Shown piece after piece: positions 13,415 to 25,915 of a stretch of 64,000 nucleotides of DNA. The stretch spans positions 3,563,092 to 3,627,091 of the forward strand of contig KV748176.1 in assembly GCA_001692895.1 (NCBI GenBank), written 5' to 3'. Numbering within the stretch: position 1 is the stretch's first letter; each line of letters begins with the position of its first letter. The DNA comes from Cenococcum geophilum 1.58 (taxonomy: Eukaryota > Ascomycota > Dothideomycetes > Gloniales > Gloniaceae). The position numbers and the translations under genes are program-made. A model generated the notes under the pieces. That model was not told the DNA's origin. It worked only from the letters and a program-made list of their open reading frames with translations, and did not search any database.

Positions 13415-13964
13415 GTTGGTCAGAATTAATCCGTAGTCCTACCGAGGCTTTCTTGAAGTTTGAAGGAAAAGTATGATTTCTTGAGAAACTTTCGGGCAGG
13501 AGGAAGTAGAAGAAAATCCTTGTGTCAAGTTAAGCCGAAGGGCGCGGTCTTACGCTTGATGCTTCCAGCCACACGTCAAAAGCTTGAAGCTGTTTAGAAA
13601 GGTTGAGTATGTAGCTTTCGCATCACCACAGCCACATCACTACTTGATAACTAGACAGTATGAATCTCAACGCGGACAACACGTGCGTACTGCTGGGATT
13701 CTCAATATCAGGCCAAAGACGCGTCGGCTTGAAGTGCAGCACCGCCGAAGGATTTAATCCGGTCTTGGCTCGCCGCAGTTCGCTGCACCGTCTCCAGGCT
13801 CCCCCAGTGTTCATCTCATCGTTTGGACAACATCGACATCAAACATTATCGTCCTTTCAGGAAGATTTGGACTTATCACCCGCTTACACCTTGTGTGCGA
13901 AGCTCCAACCTGTCACATCAATACGAGCTCTGAAGTAAGCTTCGTCGACTGACGGAGCGACGCG
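13415..13964. promoter_or_regulatory. Divergent promoter region between aminotransferase and ABC transporter genes
   Basis: The two genes are transcribed away from each other from this 550-bp interval, so it should hold both promoters and 5' UTRs. Open frames at 13660-13938 (plus) and 13623-13814 (minus) lack recognisable domains and are left out. No binding site can be named with confidence. Confidence 0.45.
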
Positions 13965-16900
13965 ATGCGCTGCACACGATGGGGCACCTCTCTACTGGTC
14001 TCTCTAGCTCTATTATGGCCTTCTGGAGCTCAGAAGACCCATCGCAATCACACCAGTGTCGATCTCTTAGACTCACCCTTCTCCCTCTACGATGACCGAC
14101 CCGATGGATGTCCTCCATGCTTCAACTGCAATCTCGAAGACTTCGCCTGCCATCAGTTTGCTCCGTGTAGCAAGGCAAATGGCAAGTGTAACTGTCCGCC
14201 TGGGTTTGGAGGAGAGGACTGCTCAGATCCTGTTTGCGGTTCGCTGGCGGATGGCAAAGATCGCATGCCGAGAAATGATAGATACTGTGAGTGTAAAGAA
14301 GGCTGGGAGGGGATAAACTGTAATGTATGCAAAACCAACAAAGTATGTAATGCTTTGATGCCCGAGGGCAAGGGAGGAATATGTTATCGAGAAGGACTTT
14401 TGGTCAACGAAAACTACCAAATGTGCGACATCACAAATCGAAAGATTTTGGATCAACTCAAGGAGCAAAAACCACAAGCAACGTTCTCTTGTCAGAAAGA
14501 GACGGAGGAGTGTAATTTCCAATGTAAGACAAGCCATACACCGCACACTTTCTCCGCTGACAGCGTTAGTCTGGGTGGATCAAAAGGAATCCTTTTACTG
14601 TGCCTTAGATACCTGCGTATGGAGTGCCACCGCCGAATCCAACCGTAATACTACCAAGTACAAATGCGAAAACATTAAGTGCAAATGTATACCAGGCAGG
14701 ATGCTCTGTGGAGAGGAGGGCTCCATCGATATTGGAGATTTCTTAGTCCAAGAGATCAAGGGCCCTGCCGAATTTTCATCGATATCCACCGAAGGTGGCG
14801 GCAAAGAGGATGGCAGCGTATTCTCTGAGCCTGCTATGAATGATCTCATCTCCAGTGTTTTCGGTGATAAGAGCATAACCCTTAATTGTCACTCTGGCGA
14901 ATGTCTATACCAAACGGAAGTTCCAGGCTATGAAAGGCCTGTGAAGAAGATCAATACGCCTTTGATTGCTGGAGTCATTGCGGGATGTGCGCTTTTTGTA
15001 GTCGCTTGCATCCTTCTTGTCTGGTACTTGGCGAGAAGAGCTGCCAGGAGGAGGTGGGGCCCCATTCATCTGTCCGACGATGAAGAAGATGAAAACGCGA
15101 AGCTTTTGGCGGACCATAAACCTGCGGCTTTATATTTTGAGAATGTGTCCTATCAATTGAATGGCAAGCGGATATTATCGGGCATTACCGGCGCTGTACA
15201 TCCGGGAGAATTACTGGCTATCATGGGAGCATCAGGTGCTGGTAAAACCACATTCCTCGACATTCTCGCTCGAAAGAACAAACGTGGCATGGTTAATGGC
15301 GAATTCTACCTTAATGGGGAGAAAGTCATTGATGATGAATTCAGGAGTGTCATTGGTTTCGTTGATCAGGAAGATACCATGCTCCCCACTCTTACGGTCC
15401 ACGAGACGATCCTCGACTCAGCCTTGCTACGCCTGCCTAAAGAGATGAGCCGTGCCTCTAAGGAACAGAAAGTTGAAGATGTGGAGAAACAACTAGGAAT
15501 TTACCATATCCGGCATCAAACCATTGGCTCTGAAGAGGGCAGCGGACGTGGTATCTCTGGTGGCGAGAAGCGAAGAGTTGGAATTGCCTGCGAGCTTGTA
15601 ACAAGCCCAAGTATTCTTTTCTTGGATGAGCCTACGAGCGGTCTAGATGCTTTCAACGCCTTCAACGTCGTGGAATGCCTGGTCAACCTGGTCAAGAACT
15701 ACAACAGGACTGTCATCTTCACAATTCATCAGCCAAGATCAAACATTGTGGCTCTCTTTGACCAGCTCATCCTCCTTGCAAAGGGTAGGACAGTATACTC
15801 AGGGCCATTCTCCAGCTGCCAACCTTACTTCAATAATATCGGATTCTCCTGTCCCCCAGGTTTCAATATCGCCGACTATCTAGTGGATTTGACTATGCAC
15901 GCTGGCACTGTACACAAGCCTATCGACGAAGACAGCTCTTTGTTTACCAGAGACGGGCTTCGGACTAGCGCGAGCAGTGCAGTCGCTGTTAAATCTATTC
16001 CTAGTATATCTAATACGAGCTTTGGGCCAGACACAGCTGGTAGCCCTAGCAACTCCAGTCTCCGCCCCAAACACAAGAGAAGAACATCAATCAGGCAACA
16101 ACAGGAGAGAGAGCTCTTTACAAGGAAAAAGAGCGGTGCTCAAGATGGTACGATTACCCCTAAGACCGACGATGAAGCATCACTCCTTGATCACCGGGAG
16201 AGTAATGCACAATGGCTAAAATTGTCACGTCAACAAGGTGCCCCTCCGCCACAGATCCTTGATGATCCCGATGAGCTGCCGCCACCAGCAAATGGCGGCA
16301 CTGGCACAAATATCGATACTCTAGTTGCTGCGTATGCGACATCAGATGTAGCTGGTCAACTACACGAAGATATCAATGATGCCATCACCAATGCGAATGA
16401 AGCTAATGCAACTCCCAACGGCGAACAAGAAGCTAATGGTTTCGTTGCATCGGGCAAAGTCAGAGGCTTCCGCAAAGTTGGCTGGGGTGGCCAGTTCATC
16501 ATTCTCTCAATGAGAACGTGGCGAAATCTCTACAGGAACCCAATGCTGATGCTGACCCATTATGCTATCGCCATTGTGCTTGCTGTTTTCCTCGGCTTTC
16601 TCTTCTACGGTCTCACAGACGACATTAAGGGCTTCCAAAACCGACTTGGTCTGTTCTTCTTCGTTTTGGCCCTTTTCGGTTTCAGCACTTTGACTATCTT
16701 GACGGTGTTTGCACCAGAGCGTCTGTTGTTCACTCGAGAACGGGCTAAAGGGTACTACTCTCCGGTATCGTACTTCGCGGCCAAGGTGCTTTTCGACATT
16801 GTACCCTTACGGCTTATTCCACCGATTATCTTGGGTGCTATTGTGTATCCGATGACCGGGCTAATCCCCGCATGGCCACAATTTTTGAAATTTATACTTT

Positions 16901-17411
16901 TCCTAGTTCTCTTCAATCTTGCCGCGGCAGCGATATTCCTGTTCATTGGAATCGTTTTCAGAAACAGTGGAGTAGCAAACTTAATCGGTATATTGGTGAT
17001 GCTGTTTAGCTTGCTCTTCTCAGGTTTCTTCCTGAATCAAGAGAGTATTCCAGTAGCTGCGAAGTGGCTGCAATCGGTAAGCAGGCTCCCTAATTCGAAC
17101 ACTACGTTTTTCATTCCTTGGACCTTCTGTTATGTGCATACTATGGAGCATTCGTTAACAAAATTACCTTCTAGCTCTCGATCTTCCACTACGCCTTCGA
17201 AGGTCTCATTGTCAATGAAGTCAAATATCTCAGTCTCGTGGACCACAAATACGGCCTAGATATCGAAGTTCCTGGTTCCGCCATCCTCAGCTCCTTCGGT
17301 TTCAATGTTATGGCTCTTTGGCGTGACTGCATAGGCCTGGCCATCTTTGGCGGTATATTCGTTGTTCTTGCGTATGCCACCATGCATATACTTCTGCTGG
17401 AGAGGAGGTGA
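13965..17411 (+). CDS. ABCG half transporter with EGF-like ectodomain, ADP1 family
   Basis: Three exons (13965-14523, 14570-17076, 17175-17411) give 1100 residues, the size of yeast Adp1. It starts with a hydrophobic signal sequence ending near Gly-Ala-Gln at residue 23. A cysteine-rich ectodomain follows, with EGF-like stretches such as [12 protein letters not shown] and [13 protein letters not shown] transmembrane helix at about residues 325-345 leads to a cytosolic ATPase domain. That domain has Walker [10 protein letters not shown] (about 405), signature GISGGEKRR (about 515) and Walker B with [15 protein letters not shown] (about 535). A long low-complexity linker at about 635-820 is rich in Ser and charged residues. 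The last 270 residues hold the six membrane helices typical of ABCG proteins. ABCG half transporters work as dimers; the cargo of the Adp1 group is not established. Splice points restore [11 protein letters not shown] and [16 protein letters not shown]. Confidence 0.92.
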
Positions 17412-17801
17412 TTAGATAAATCAAGGTAGGAGACTATTTTGGATTCACGATTGTAGATAGGGGGTTTCACGGATGACATGTCATTCGTTTTCTCTTTCTT
17501 TTTTCTTTTTTCTTTTTTCTTTTTCCCATTTCCTTTATCTGTATATTTATGTGGTTGCCCTTGAGATTTGGGTCCTGCTGGTTTCTATGCATACGTTGGG
17601 CGCTTTCGTTTTTGTTAACGCTGAATACATGCGACTCTGTCGCTACTCAATTATTACCTGGAAAACTACCAAATCCTACAAGGTTGACACTATAAAGTGT
17701 CACCTTAAAGGAGCCCTGCGTGGCACTTCTGTTGACGACAGTCACTTACATATTGAAGGCTTGAAGCTATCGTCGCTGAAGGGAAAATTCGATTGAGATT
17801 A
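17412..17801. other. 3' region between converging genes, with a pyrimidine tract
   Basis: A TTTTCTTTTTTC-type pyrimidine tract lies at about 17490-17540. The plus-strand frame at 17473-17796 has no domain and is probably chance. This should be the 3' UTR space of the ABC transporter and of the minus-strand gene that ends at 17802. Confidence 0.35.
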
Positions 17802-18330
17802 CTACTTTAAAACAGGCTCCCAATTCGCCCTCCCAACAAACCCTTCAACCCCCTCATCACTCTCTACCTCTCGAGCCAACCTCCCAGTTACAACACTCTG
17901 CTCGACCTCAGCGCCGAGCACGAAGAAAGGCTCAAAACCTTGTCTTACTTTTCGAACCCATCTTCCCTTGTTCTGGCCGTGTTTGAGCTGCACGAACCCT
18001 GAGTTTTCGTGGTCTAGCGTTACGAACCATCGTCGCTGATGCACAGACCCTATGCTATTAGTCGCGCCTGTGTAGGCATTCGTGGCGTGGATGAGAGCCG
18101 CTTCAGAGTCTGGTGCTTCGTTTTCTGAGGCGTCGGTGACAGCAAAGGTGATATCGAGCTCCGGGTTGGTGATTGTCGAAATCGGAGTCGGTGGATGGGA
18201 CACGCTGCTTTCGAGAAGCTGACGAAGTCTTACGCCTACGGTTTTGGGGGGTGACTAGAATTTGAGAGTGAGTGTCGTTTGCAGAGGTAGGCGTACAGGG
18301 TTGCAAATCAGTTAACGAGGTTTCAATATT
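17802..18330 (-). pseudogene. Truncated conserved fungal gene of unknown function
   Basis: The C-terminal frame (18203-17802, about 133 residues) contains RRWFVTLDHENSGFVQL, GFEPFFVLGAEVEQSVVTG and DEGVEGFVGRANWEPVLK. I recognise this as a conserved ending of small fungal proteins, but I cannot name a function. A second frame, 18354-18103, overlaps it and reads MSWQPIQFNIETSLTDLQPC. The two frames could be joined by an intron I cannot place, or by a frameshift. The 5' end runs straight into the AATTG-rich repeat at 18328 and then the LINE region, so the original N-terminus is probably lost. It may still be expressed as a short protein. Confidence 0.45.
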
Positions 18331-18445
18331 GAATTGAATTGGTTGCCAACTCAATCAATTCAACCAACTGAGAGTTCGCCGGCTTGGCAACTCAATCAAT
18401 CTGGAGGCCTTAATTGAATAGAATTGGTTGATAAATATTGAAGCT
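18328..18445. repeat. AATTG/CAATC-rich palindromic repeat, copy 2
   Basis: It begins TTCAATATTGAATTGAATTG and ends with the rough inverse, AATTGGTTGATAAATATTGAA. Internally it holds CTCAATCAATTCAACCAACT and TTGGCAACTCAATCAAT. This is the same family as the stretch at 8638-8752. It caps the truncated gene at 17802-18330 and borders the satellite-like repeat that hosts the LINE. Confidence 0.6.
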
Positions 18446-18519
18446 TTTGATATTATATATATTACTAGAGTTAACAAGTCGTAATACTCCAAACCTTATC
18501 TGGTAATGCAGCGTCAAAA

Positions 18520-18651
18520 ATTACCTTTTTTACTGCCGCATCTCGACCCTTTAATAACGTCCAGTTATTATAAAAATACTACGAGGTAGGAGCTCTTTAG
18601 CTTCTCTATCTATTACATTAAGTAACGACGTCGTGGCTATATTATATAAAA
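18520..18651. repeat. Satellite-like repeat unit, copy 1 (left of the LINE)
   Basis: This 132-bp block starts ATTACCTTTTTTACTGCCG and ends ATATTATATAAAA. A second copy of equal length lies at 23262-23393, with about a dozen differences, nearly all transitions. The LINE was inserted at its right end. Confidence 0.8.
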
Positions 18652-21600
18652 CCTACGCAGCGGCGACGTAGAGGTTACGCTCCCTAACCAGCAGGCAAAG
18701 GACCAGACTATCACCCAGGGAGACACCCCCGAGTGTAAGATCCTCCGCCAGGACTACCCAGTCGAAGTAATGGGAGTACCACTTAGTACACAAGTAGAAA
18801 GCGGACGAGGCGCTATAAATGCACAGCTTATCCAGAGGATTACAGAGGCCACCAAAAAACTAGCCCCCGGAATTACTATAACTAGAGTCGCATGGCTCCA
18901 CAAAGAACGCACAACGTATACAGGAGAATCACCAGGGTTCCAAAAGGTCAAAACGCGCGGCACCCTAATAATCAACCTACCAACCCAAGAGATGCAGGCA
19001 ACAGTAGCCCGTAAAGGAGTAGTTATAGACAGCCTTTGGTATGAAGCCCGGCTATACCACTACGGAGTCTAAGTCTAATAATGCTTTAGATGCCAACAAT
19101 AGGGATATACCTAGAACGTATGCGGGAAGCAAGTAAGGTGCGGAGAGTGCGCCGACAACCACGACACTAGGGACTGCCCTAAGGACAAGGGAGTTAGATG
19201 CATAAATTACGGAAAAGAATATAGAGTAAGGTAGAAGGCGGAATGCAGAACCTACTAGGTATACCTAGAAGCCACTAGGACAAGACAAGCCTAACTGCAC
19301 TAGATTATAGCCACGCTCCGGGGAAACGCATATAAGGAGAAGAAGATAAGCAGGGCAAATAACGGTGGCTGGATAATCGAATAGCGGAAGAGAACTAGGA
19401 TACCTACCCTAATAGGAGCAGCCTCTGCCTAACTAGCAGTAAAACGAGCCGTAGGACGCCCACGAGGCAGCATTAACGCCGCCAGAGACCTATCCTAATA
19501 AAGAATCCCAATTGTAGCGGCCCTAAGTAAAACGCCCTAGATACGAATAGAAGACGCCTATAAGTCACCAGACGAACTATAAAAGGATTAACAATAATAT
19601 AATACAACTATAAACACTTAAACTATAGAGCAACACGCCCTTTATTTAACAGCCTAGACCTAGAAGAATACTAGATAATAGCCCTATAGGAGCTAGCGTA
19701 TAATAAATAAACCCGTAAAACGTACCAACTAAAAGGATACTACCTCCTATATAAACTAAACCCGTTTACCCGCGTATGCTTCCTAATTAGCNAANNNATT
19801 AACACACAGGCCTANAGCTATNANACTATTAGCCCTAATATAGCTAAACTACAAATAGCTACAAATAGGGGCTAAATTAGTATAATTAATATCTATAACC
19901 TAAGCGATAATAGGCCCCAGATAACTACGTGGGGGCTACTCTAATAAATAATTAATATAGTAGAAGGCGAGATAATAGTCCTAGGGGACTTCAATACACA
20001 CTATACAGCATGGGGAGGATAGTAGGCCATAGTAGAAGTATAGGCGACTTACCTACTTAACGAACTAGAAACGCAAGGCCTCGCCCTAACTACCCTAATA
20101 GGCGAACCTACCTGGAAAAGAGGAACCTAAGAGAGTATAATTAACCTTATATTTATACACGAAGCACTAGTAGACTGGCTAGCTTTCTATAGGCTAGAGA
20201 ATATATAGGCAATAACTGCAGACTATATACCTATACGGATAACCCTTAACGTTAACGTACTAGCGTAATAAACCCGCCAGAGATACGCCATCTAGAAACT
20301 TAATTAGGAAAAATATACTTAGGAAATTACCAATAGGCTAGCAACAATACCTTAGGTAACGCTAGAGGATATCTAGAAGACTATAAGTAACTACCTAAAT
20401 AAGCACTGCCCAATAGCCCAGCCTAGTAAATACGCTTAGCGCGAATAGTTACCAGAGGCAGCGTAGATACTTATAGGCTTAAGGAGAGCAAGGCGACAGT
20501 ATAGTAAGATAGGCGAGGTTTACCACTAATAGAGTTATAAAGCCCTAAAGAATAGGCTTAAGAAGATAATACGGAAGGAGAGTAGAAACAGCTAGCGCCG
20601 GTTCCTTAAGGAAATTACTTTAGACCCTACTAAGCTACACAACTAGGGACTCTAGCGAATGTTAAAGTGGAGTAAATAAGCCGCAGGGGAAACACTAGGG
20701 GACCCTTACCTACCCGCACTATATTGGACAGTATACGACTAGTACATAAATAATAATAGGGAAAAAATAAGAATATTAGTAGAGAGGTTCTTCCCAGGCG
20801 TAGGCTAAGTAGACTTATAGGACACTAGCAACTAAGACTACCCCCTACCCCTAGAGATAAGCCAGATAGTCTTAATAAAGGACATAAAAGAAGCTATTCG
20901 GAAGCTCCCTATAGGCAAAGCGGTAGGACTAAATAGGATCCCAAATAAGGTAATTAAGGCTGCGTTAGAAGCCTTAGCAATACTACTAGCAAACGCTATA
21001 ACTACCTACCTATACGAAGGCAAACTACTAGACTGCTATAAAGTAACAACTATAGTCGTCTTAAAAAAGCTAAATAAAAAGGACTACTCTTTCCTAGGAA
21101 GCTACTAACCAATTACCCTTAAAAATATGCTAGGAAAGCTGCTAGAAAAGATAGTTATAAAGCGTATATAAGACGCCGCAGAGGAGTAAGGACTACTACT
21201 ATAGACATAAATAGGCGCAAGAAAGAAGCGATTAACCCTCTTAGCCCTCTCCCTAATTACCTCTAGCGTTTAGGCGGCGTAGCAAGCCCGCCTAGGATGC
21301 GTAGTATCTATACTCAGCTTAGACCTAAGTAGAGCCTTTAATAACATATCGTATAAGAGACTCCTATAGATCCTAAGAAAGAAGGGTCTACTAGACTAGA
21401 TAGTTAAGTTTATATAAGCCTTTCTAATAGGGCGTACTACTAAGATAGTATTTAAGGGCTATAAAAGCGAATTAATACTAATACCTATAGGTATCCTATA
21501 GGGGTCGCCCCTATCGCCAATCCTATTCTTATTCTTTATATCTAAGCTACTAGAGATATTTAAGAGCAACTAGGAAATAGTAGCCTTAGGATTTATAGAT

Positions 21601-23192
21601 AATATAAACCTAATTATATAGGGAAACATAGCAGTAGAAAACTGCACTAGACTAAACTAGGCGCATAATAGGTGCGTTATATAGGCAAAACGGCATAGCG
21701 CTAAATTTGCACTAGATAAATACCAGCTTATCTATTTTATAAGGAAAAGGAGGGCAAATAACGACCTAGTGTTAATAGTAAGCATTTAGGGCTACGAAGC
21801 AAAACTAGAAGCCACCCTTAAGGTCCTAGGGGTATGGGTGGACGCTAGACTAAACTAGAATGCGTATATTACACAAGCGACTTATAGGGGAGCAGCAGCA
21901 TTTGTAGCAATATTGCGTATCGCAGCCTTAACCTAGGGACCCTTATTTAGACGCATATAACTACTATATATAGCTATAGTAAGGCTAATAATGCTATACG
22001 GCGCCTAGATCTGGGGCGTAGACCTAAAAGGCAAGCTACTAGCAAAAAGCTCCCTAGAGCCACTAGTTAAACTATAAAACTAATACCTACGTAGAATTAC
22101 AGGGGCCTATAAGAGGACACTACGTACCGCACTAGAACGCGAAGTAGTAGTACCTCTACTAGACATATATATAGATATAATTGCTATATAAAGAGCAGCT
22201 ATAGTATAAGACCACCTAGTGGAGAAGGATATATGCTAAACACTTAATCGTATATAAGGAGTAAGGGCCCCCCAAAGGGGTAATGCGCCCAAGCTTATAA
22301 GCCAGGAAGCCCTCCGCCTACGTACGATAGAGAAAGAACAGGAAATATAGGAGCTACTATAACACTAAGCGAAGACCCGGCGCCACGCCGGCGGAGTACT
22401 ACCACGGTAGTAGAGGATAGGAGGCCACCAGCATAAGTGGAGATCTACTACATGCATCGCAAGATAGGTAGATATTAAGTGGAACCAACAATGGAAGAAG
22501 GCGGCAAAAACACAGAGGGCAGCTATATAGATCACCCTATAGATAATACTAACTCTCCCCCTATACAAAGGACAGACGAAGGTAGAATCTACGGCCGCCT
22601 TCCTACTAAGGATAGAGGTCCTAGGGCTAAATGCATAGCTAGCAAGCATCTATGTCCCAAATATTACGCCACACTATACGTGCGGATGGCCTACACAGTT
22701 AGTACGCCATGTACTACTATTCTGCAACTAACGCACTGTAAAAGACCAGTTGTTCGCTAGAGCAGGCACAAATAATATTACCCAAATGCTTTCTATAAGT
22801 AGGGGTCTATATAAAGCAGCACAATGGCTTATAAGCCAAGGAGTCCTTTAGCAGTTCTAGATAGCAAATAAGATCTAGCAGGAGGACACTAAAGGATACA
22901 CCCCCTTCTAGTCCCTTAGAGACTGGACACCCCCTACCTAGTTAAAGGTGGCACGCTGGCGAATTACTAAACCCTTTTACTACCCCCTAGATCTTCTAAG
23001 ACACCTTGGAAGCATAGTACGTAAGGCAGACATTATATAAAGGTACACAGGCTAGGCGAAGGCGGAGCGCGTAAGACTAGCTGAAAGGATATACCTAGGT
23101 TTTCCCCCCTAGGGGGTTTTTCCTATATATAGAAGGTAGAAGCCTGCATGGACCTAAAAAGGGACCGAATCGGGCGATAAATAGAATTAATA
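18652..23192 (+). mobile_element. Tad1-like LINE, about 4.5 kb, inactivated by RIP-type mutation
   Basis: A 13-bp target-site duplication ATATTATATAAAA lies at 18639-18651 and 23193-23205 and sets the ends. ORF1 remains at about 18770-19250: a frame beginning MGVPLSTQVESGRGAINAQ, then two zinc knuckles of the CFRCQQ and CGECADNHDTRDC type. ORF2 follows with an AP-endonuclease segment GDFNTHYTAWGG near 19990. Its reverse transcriptase, about 20850-21650, includes LDLSRAFNNISYKR and GSPLSPILFLFF, and the catalytic box now reads FIDN. The 3' part holds an RNase-H-like region and a C-terminal PTQLVRHVLLFCN zinc-type motif. TAG codons stand throughout where Gln or Trp is expected, and CpA is depleted. 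A short run of ambiguous bases lies near 19792-19823. It cannot encode protein now. It is old enough to have passed through RIP, yet its target duplication is still perfect. Confidence 0.88.
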
Positions 23193-23205
23193 ATATTATA
23201 TAAAA

Positions 23206-23431
23206 TATTAGATATGAGCAGTCGGTCGCATTTTATCCAAAATACACCAAAATACACCAAAATTACCTTTTTTACTGCCGTATCTCGACCCTTTTATAAC
23301 GCCTAGTTATTATAAAAATACTACAAGGTAGGAGCTCCTTAGCTCCTCTATCTATTGTATTAAATAACGACGTTGTAGCTATATTATATAAAATATTAGA
23401 TAGGCAGCCGGTCGCATTTTACCCAAAACTC
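23206..23431. repeat. Satellite-like repeat, remainder and copy 2 (right of the LINE)
   Basis: After the LINE the interrupted unit resumes with TATTAGATATGAGCAGTCGG and runs to about 23261. The second 132-bp block follows at 23262-23393, and then TATTAGATAGGCAGCCGG. With the LINE removed this is a tandem array of about two units with a period near 188 bp. Copy-to-copy differences are nearly all transitions, the RIP pattern. Confidence 0.75.
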
Positions 23432-24134
23432 GTCGCTTTGAGTCGAACTAGTCGAGCCAAAAAGTCACTCTACTTCTTTCTACCTATAATTTTAATAACT
23501 TACTTTTATACTACGGCGTTTTTATATAAATATTCTTAAACAGTAGCTTTAGTTATATAATCGATTAGATTTTTAAAAATACGTTATTTAGGGTAGAAGT
23601 AGGGCGTTAGAAAAGGTAGTAGAAAGGTACCAGTCTCGAATCGCCCCTCCTCATACTAGCAAGGGTCTGGTAAAGCTATACTAGTTAAGTACTAGCGAGA
23701 CTTACTGTCTTGGTTGCCGACCGTGGAACTCGCTGGTTCGGTGTATCAGGATAGCCATGCTTAGTTTCCGACGGCCGACAGATGATCGTTTTCGCAGTGT
23801 TCTACGATGATCAGGAAGACGAAATGAATCACTGTGGCGTTCTTCTGTTGTACGGCTGAGGTGGGAAGCGCCAACTTGCAAGCCACTCGGCTATCTGCAA
23901 ACATAAGGCGGGCACTCCCTTTCGCCGCTCCCTTAGCATCCTGTCGCTATCATTTTCAGCCTTCTAGATGTGTCGATCTGGAGAACTCGTGTATTGATTG
24001 ATCTATGAAGGAAAAGAGACTATATATACATGATGTCGGTGCAGGACCAGCGGGGGGGGTAGGTGATAGGGAGTAGGTGATCAAGTCAAGCTGGTGTAGG
24101 TGACTGAGTCGAGAGGGGTAGGTAACTGAATCGG
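23432..24134. other. Repeat edge followed by ordinary intergenic DNA
   Basis: Up to about 23640 the sequence is AT-rich and mutated. From about 23640 composition returns to gene-like values without a recognisable gene. A poly-G run and a thrice-repeated GTAGGTGA(C/T)-type motif occur at about 24045-24130. Confidence 0.35.
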
Positions 24135-25730
24135 GTGGCAAGACAACCTGATTCAGGTCGACAAGATGGCATAAAAACCGTCCACTGTTTTGTACGCTTC
24201 CAAATTCCGGCTACACTGACAAACACTCTCCGCATCGATGCTCAAATGAAGCAACTACCTTGCGGCTATCACACCCGAGTCACAGACACGGAAGCAGTAC
24301 GGCTTTCTAGAGAGGAGTGTCGAAGAAATTACTTCGAATTATTGAACCGCCAGCTATGCCGGTTATTTCCGAAATTTGTTAGTAATTCGCAAGTTCAAAC
24401 ATCGCCGGAACGTGAGATGGGCAGGGCCGCGGTTCTCGAGTACTCGAAAGGAATATGCTCCAGGCAGAAAGTTGTCAAGAGACAAAGATTATTCTTGCCT
24501 GAAGATCTCTCACGGAATCACATAGAAGTTCTTGGTTCCCAAGCTTCTTTGGCGCTCACTGGGACGAGTCTACTGCACCTATCTTCAACCATCGATCTCC
24601 GTTTTGCCGATTCTCAGAGGGCGGGTTTCTCATAAGGTATCCTTCAAACCAGCCTATCGAAATTGACACAGAATCCAGCCTGGGCAGCAATGTATATTCC
24701 TGGAATGCTAATGTGAATCGCCATGTTTACTGCTATAATCCGAAGGGGCCGTTGATCGACTACCCGAAAAGCTACCATATCCTTTCATTCTGGACTACGA
24801 GCATGGGGATTGACGGCTCGTGGGACGATAAGCGTTGCCCCCCCCCCCACCCATTGATAGCACCCCATCTGATAATGTACTTGATGTGAAGCGGTGCTAC
24901 TTGTCGATCCCCCAATTGGTGACTATGTTAAGGCGCTTCCAAGTTACCTCCGGGATTTCGCGGGAGGTGTGCTCTGCAGTTGGCATCACGAGCTGTTTGG
25001 ATTCATCGTCAACGTCAAATTCAGAATGAATGTTCTCATCAAGGAGGTCGAAGCACATGACTGCGTTAGGCCTGGATCATAGCGGTGTCGTCACTGGTGT
25101 CACAGTCCCGAGATGGGAGCAAGACGGTTGGAGAGCGATCCATGAGTCCTGCGCCACGGCCATCGCGATGGCGGATATGTTTTCACAGTCTTACTTGCAG
25201 TTCATCGGTATACGGGAAGCGCAACTGTCGAACAAGAGCGCGATGAGTTTGGCCAGAATCACAAATCTGACGATGCTGTTTGTACCACTGTCTACCATAG
25301 CTGCTATTTTCTCCATGGGCGACGAGTTCTCACCGGGGAAAGGAAAAGGCTGGATCTTCTAGGTAATCTCTTTGCCAGTGCTGTTTCTGATGTTTGTGTA
25401 TATTAGAAAGTCACGTCTGCTAATGAAGCAGCTTTGGACGGCAAGGCGAGGTATTCTGCGAAAGAACCGGGTACACTTCTGCCGCTTTACATCCTATCTC
25501 GAGCATATCGAAGACTCGAAGGTGTCGGCAAGATACCGGTACGGCGAGCTCAGGCTGACAAGGCTGAGCTTCTACGCGCTACTGTTCCTTCGTAAGTTCC
25601 ATTTCGAACAGGTCTATGGGGATTTCTTTGGGCAGTTTTATGGACCAATACTTTTTGTACTACGTATAGGTATAGAGTCCGATTTCGACGGCCAGTTATC
25701 TATATATATAATCTATACTAATATATAATA
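24135..25730 (+). pseudogene. Decayed CorA-like fungal membrane protein gene
   Basis: The informative part is 25060-25620. In it, WRAIHESCATAIAMADMFSQ and ITNLTMLFVPLSTIAAIFSM lead into a second hydrophobic segment, ISLPVLFLMFVYI. That is the C-terminal two-helix layout of fungal CorA-like proteins, where a conserved FxMG-type turn follows the first helix. The frame is broken between the helices by a TAG at about 25360 where a Trp codon is expected (GWIF then VISLPV), a G-to-A change like RIP. Upstream frames at 24135-24635, 24835-25029 and 24894-25082 probably hold scraps of the N-terminal half, but they do not join without frame changes. A long poly-C run near 24838 marks one break. The family is inferred from the C-terminal half only. 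It appears dead. Confidence 0.6.
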
Positions 25731-25915
25731 CGCTAAGTATCTTAGATTAACCTAAGGCTTATCTTTCCCCTTAAGTTTACACCGGTATCTTACTAATCTA
25801 AATAATATAATCTCGTTTTCCAGTACTAAAATACGCCGGTTGATTCTTCCGTGGACTATATGTTAGTGGCAGTGGTTTTAGTCATTTTTTCACGCGTCCG
25901 AAATATTAGGATAAA

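Noticed and set aside
13660-13938. Plus-strand frame of 92 codons before the ABC transporter
   Set aside because: No recognisable sequence; it lies in the divergent promoter and ends before the good signal-peptide start at 13965.
17473-17796. Plus-strand frame of 107 codons after the ABC transporter
   Set aside because: It starts in a pyrimidine tract giving a Phe/Ser run and has no domain; better read as 3' UTR.
18652-23192. Idea of stop-codon reassignment (TAG read as Gln or Trp) because in-frame TAGs match those residues
   Set aside because: All host genes in the window use TAG and other stops normally and use CAG and TGG. The TAGs occur only in repeats and follow from C-to-T change at CpA, that is RIP.
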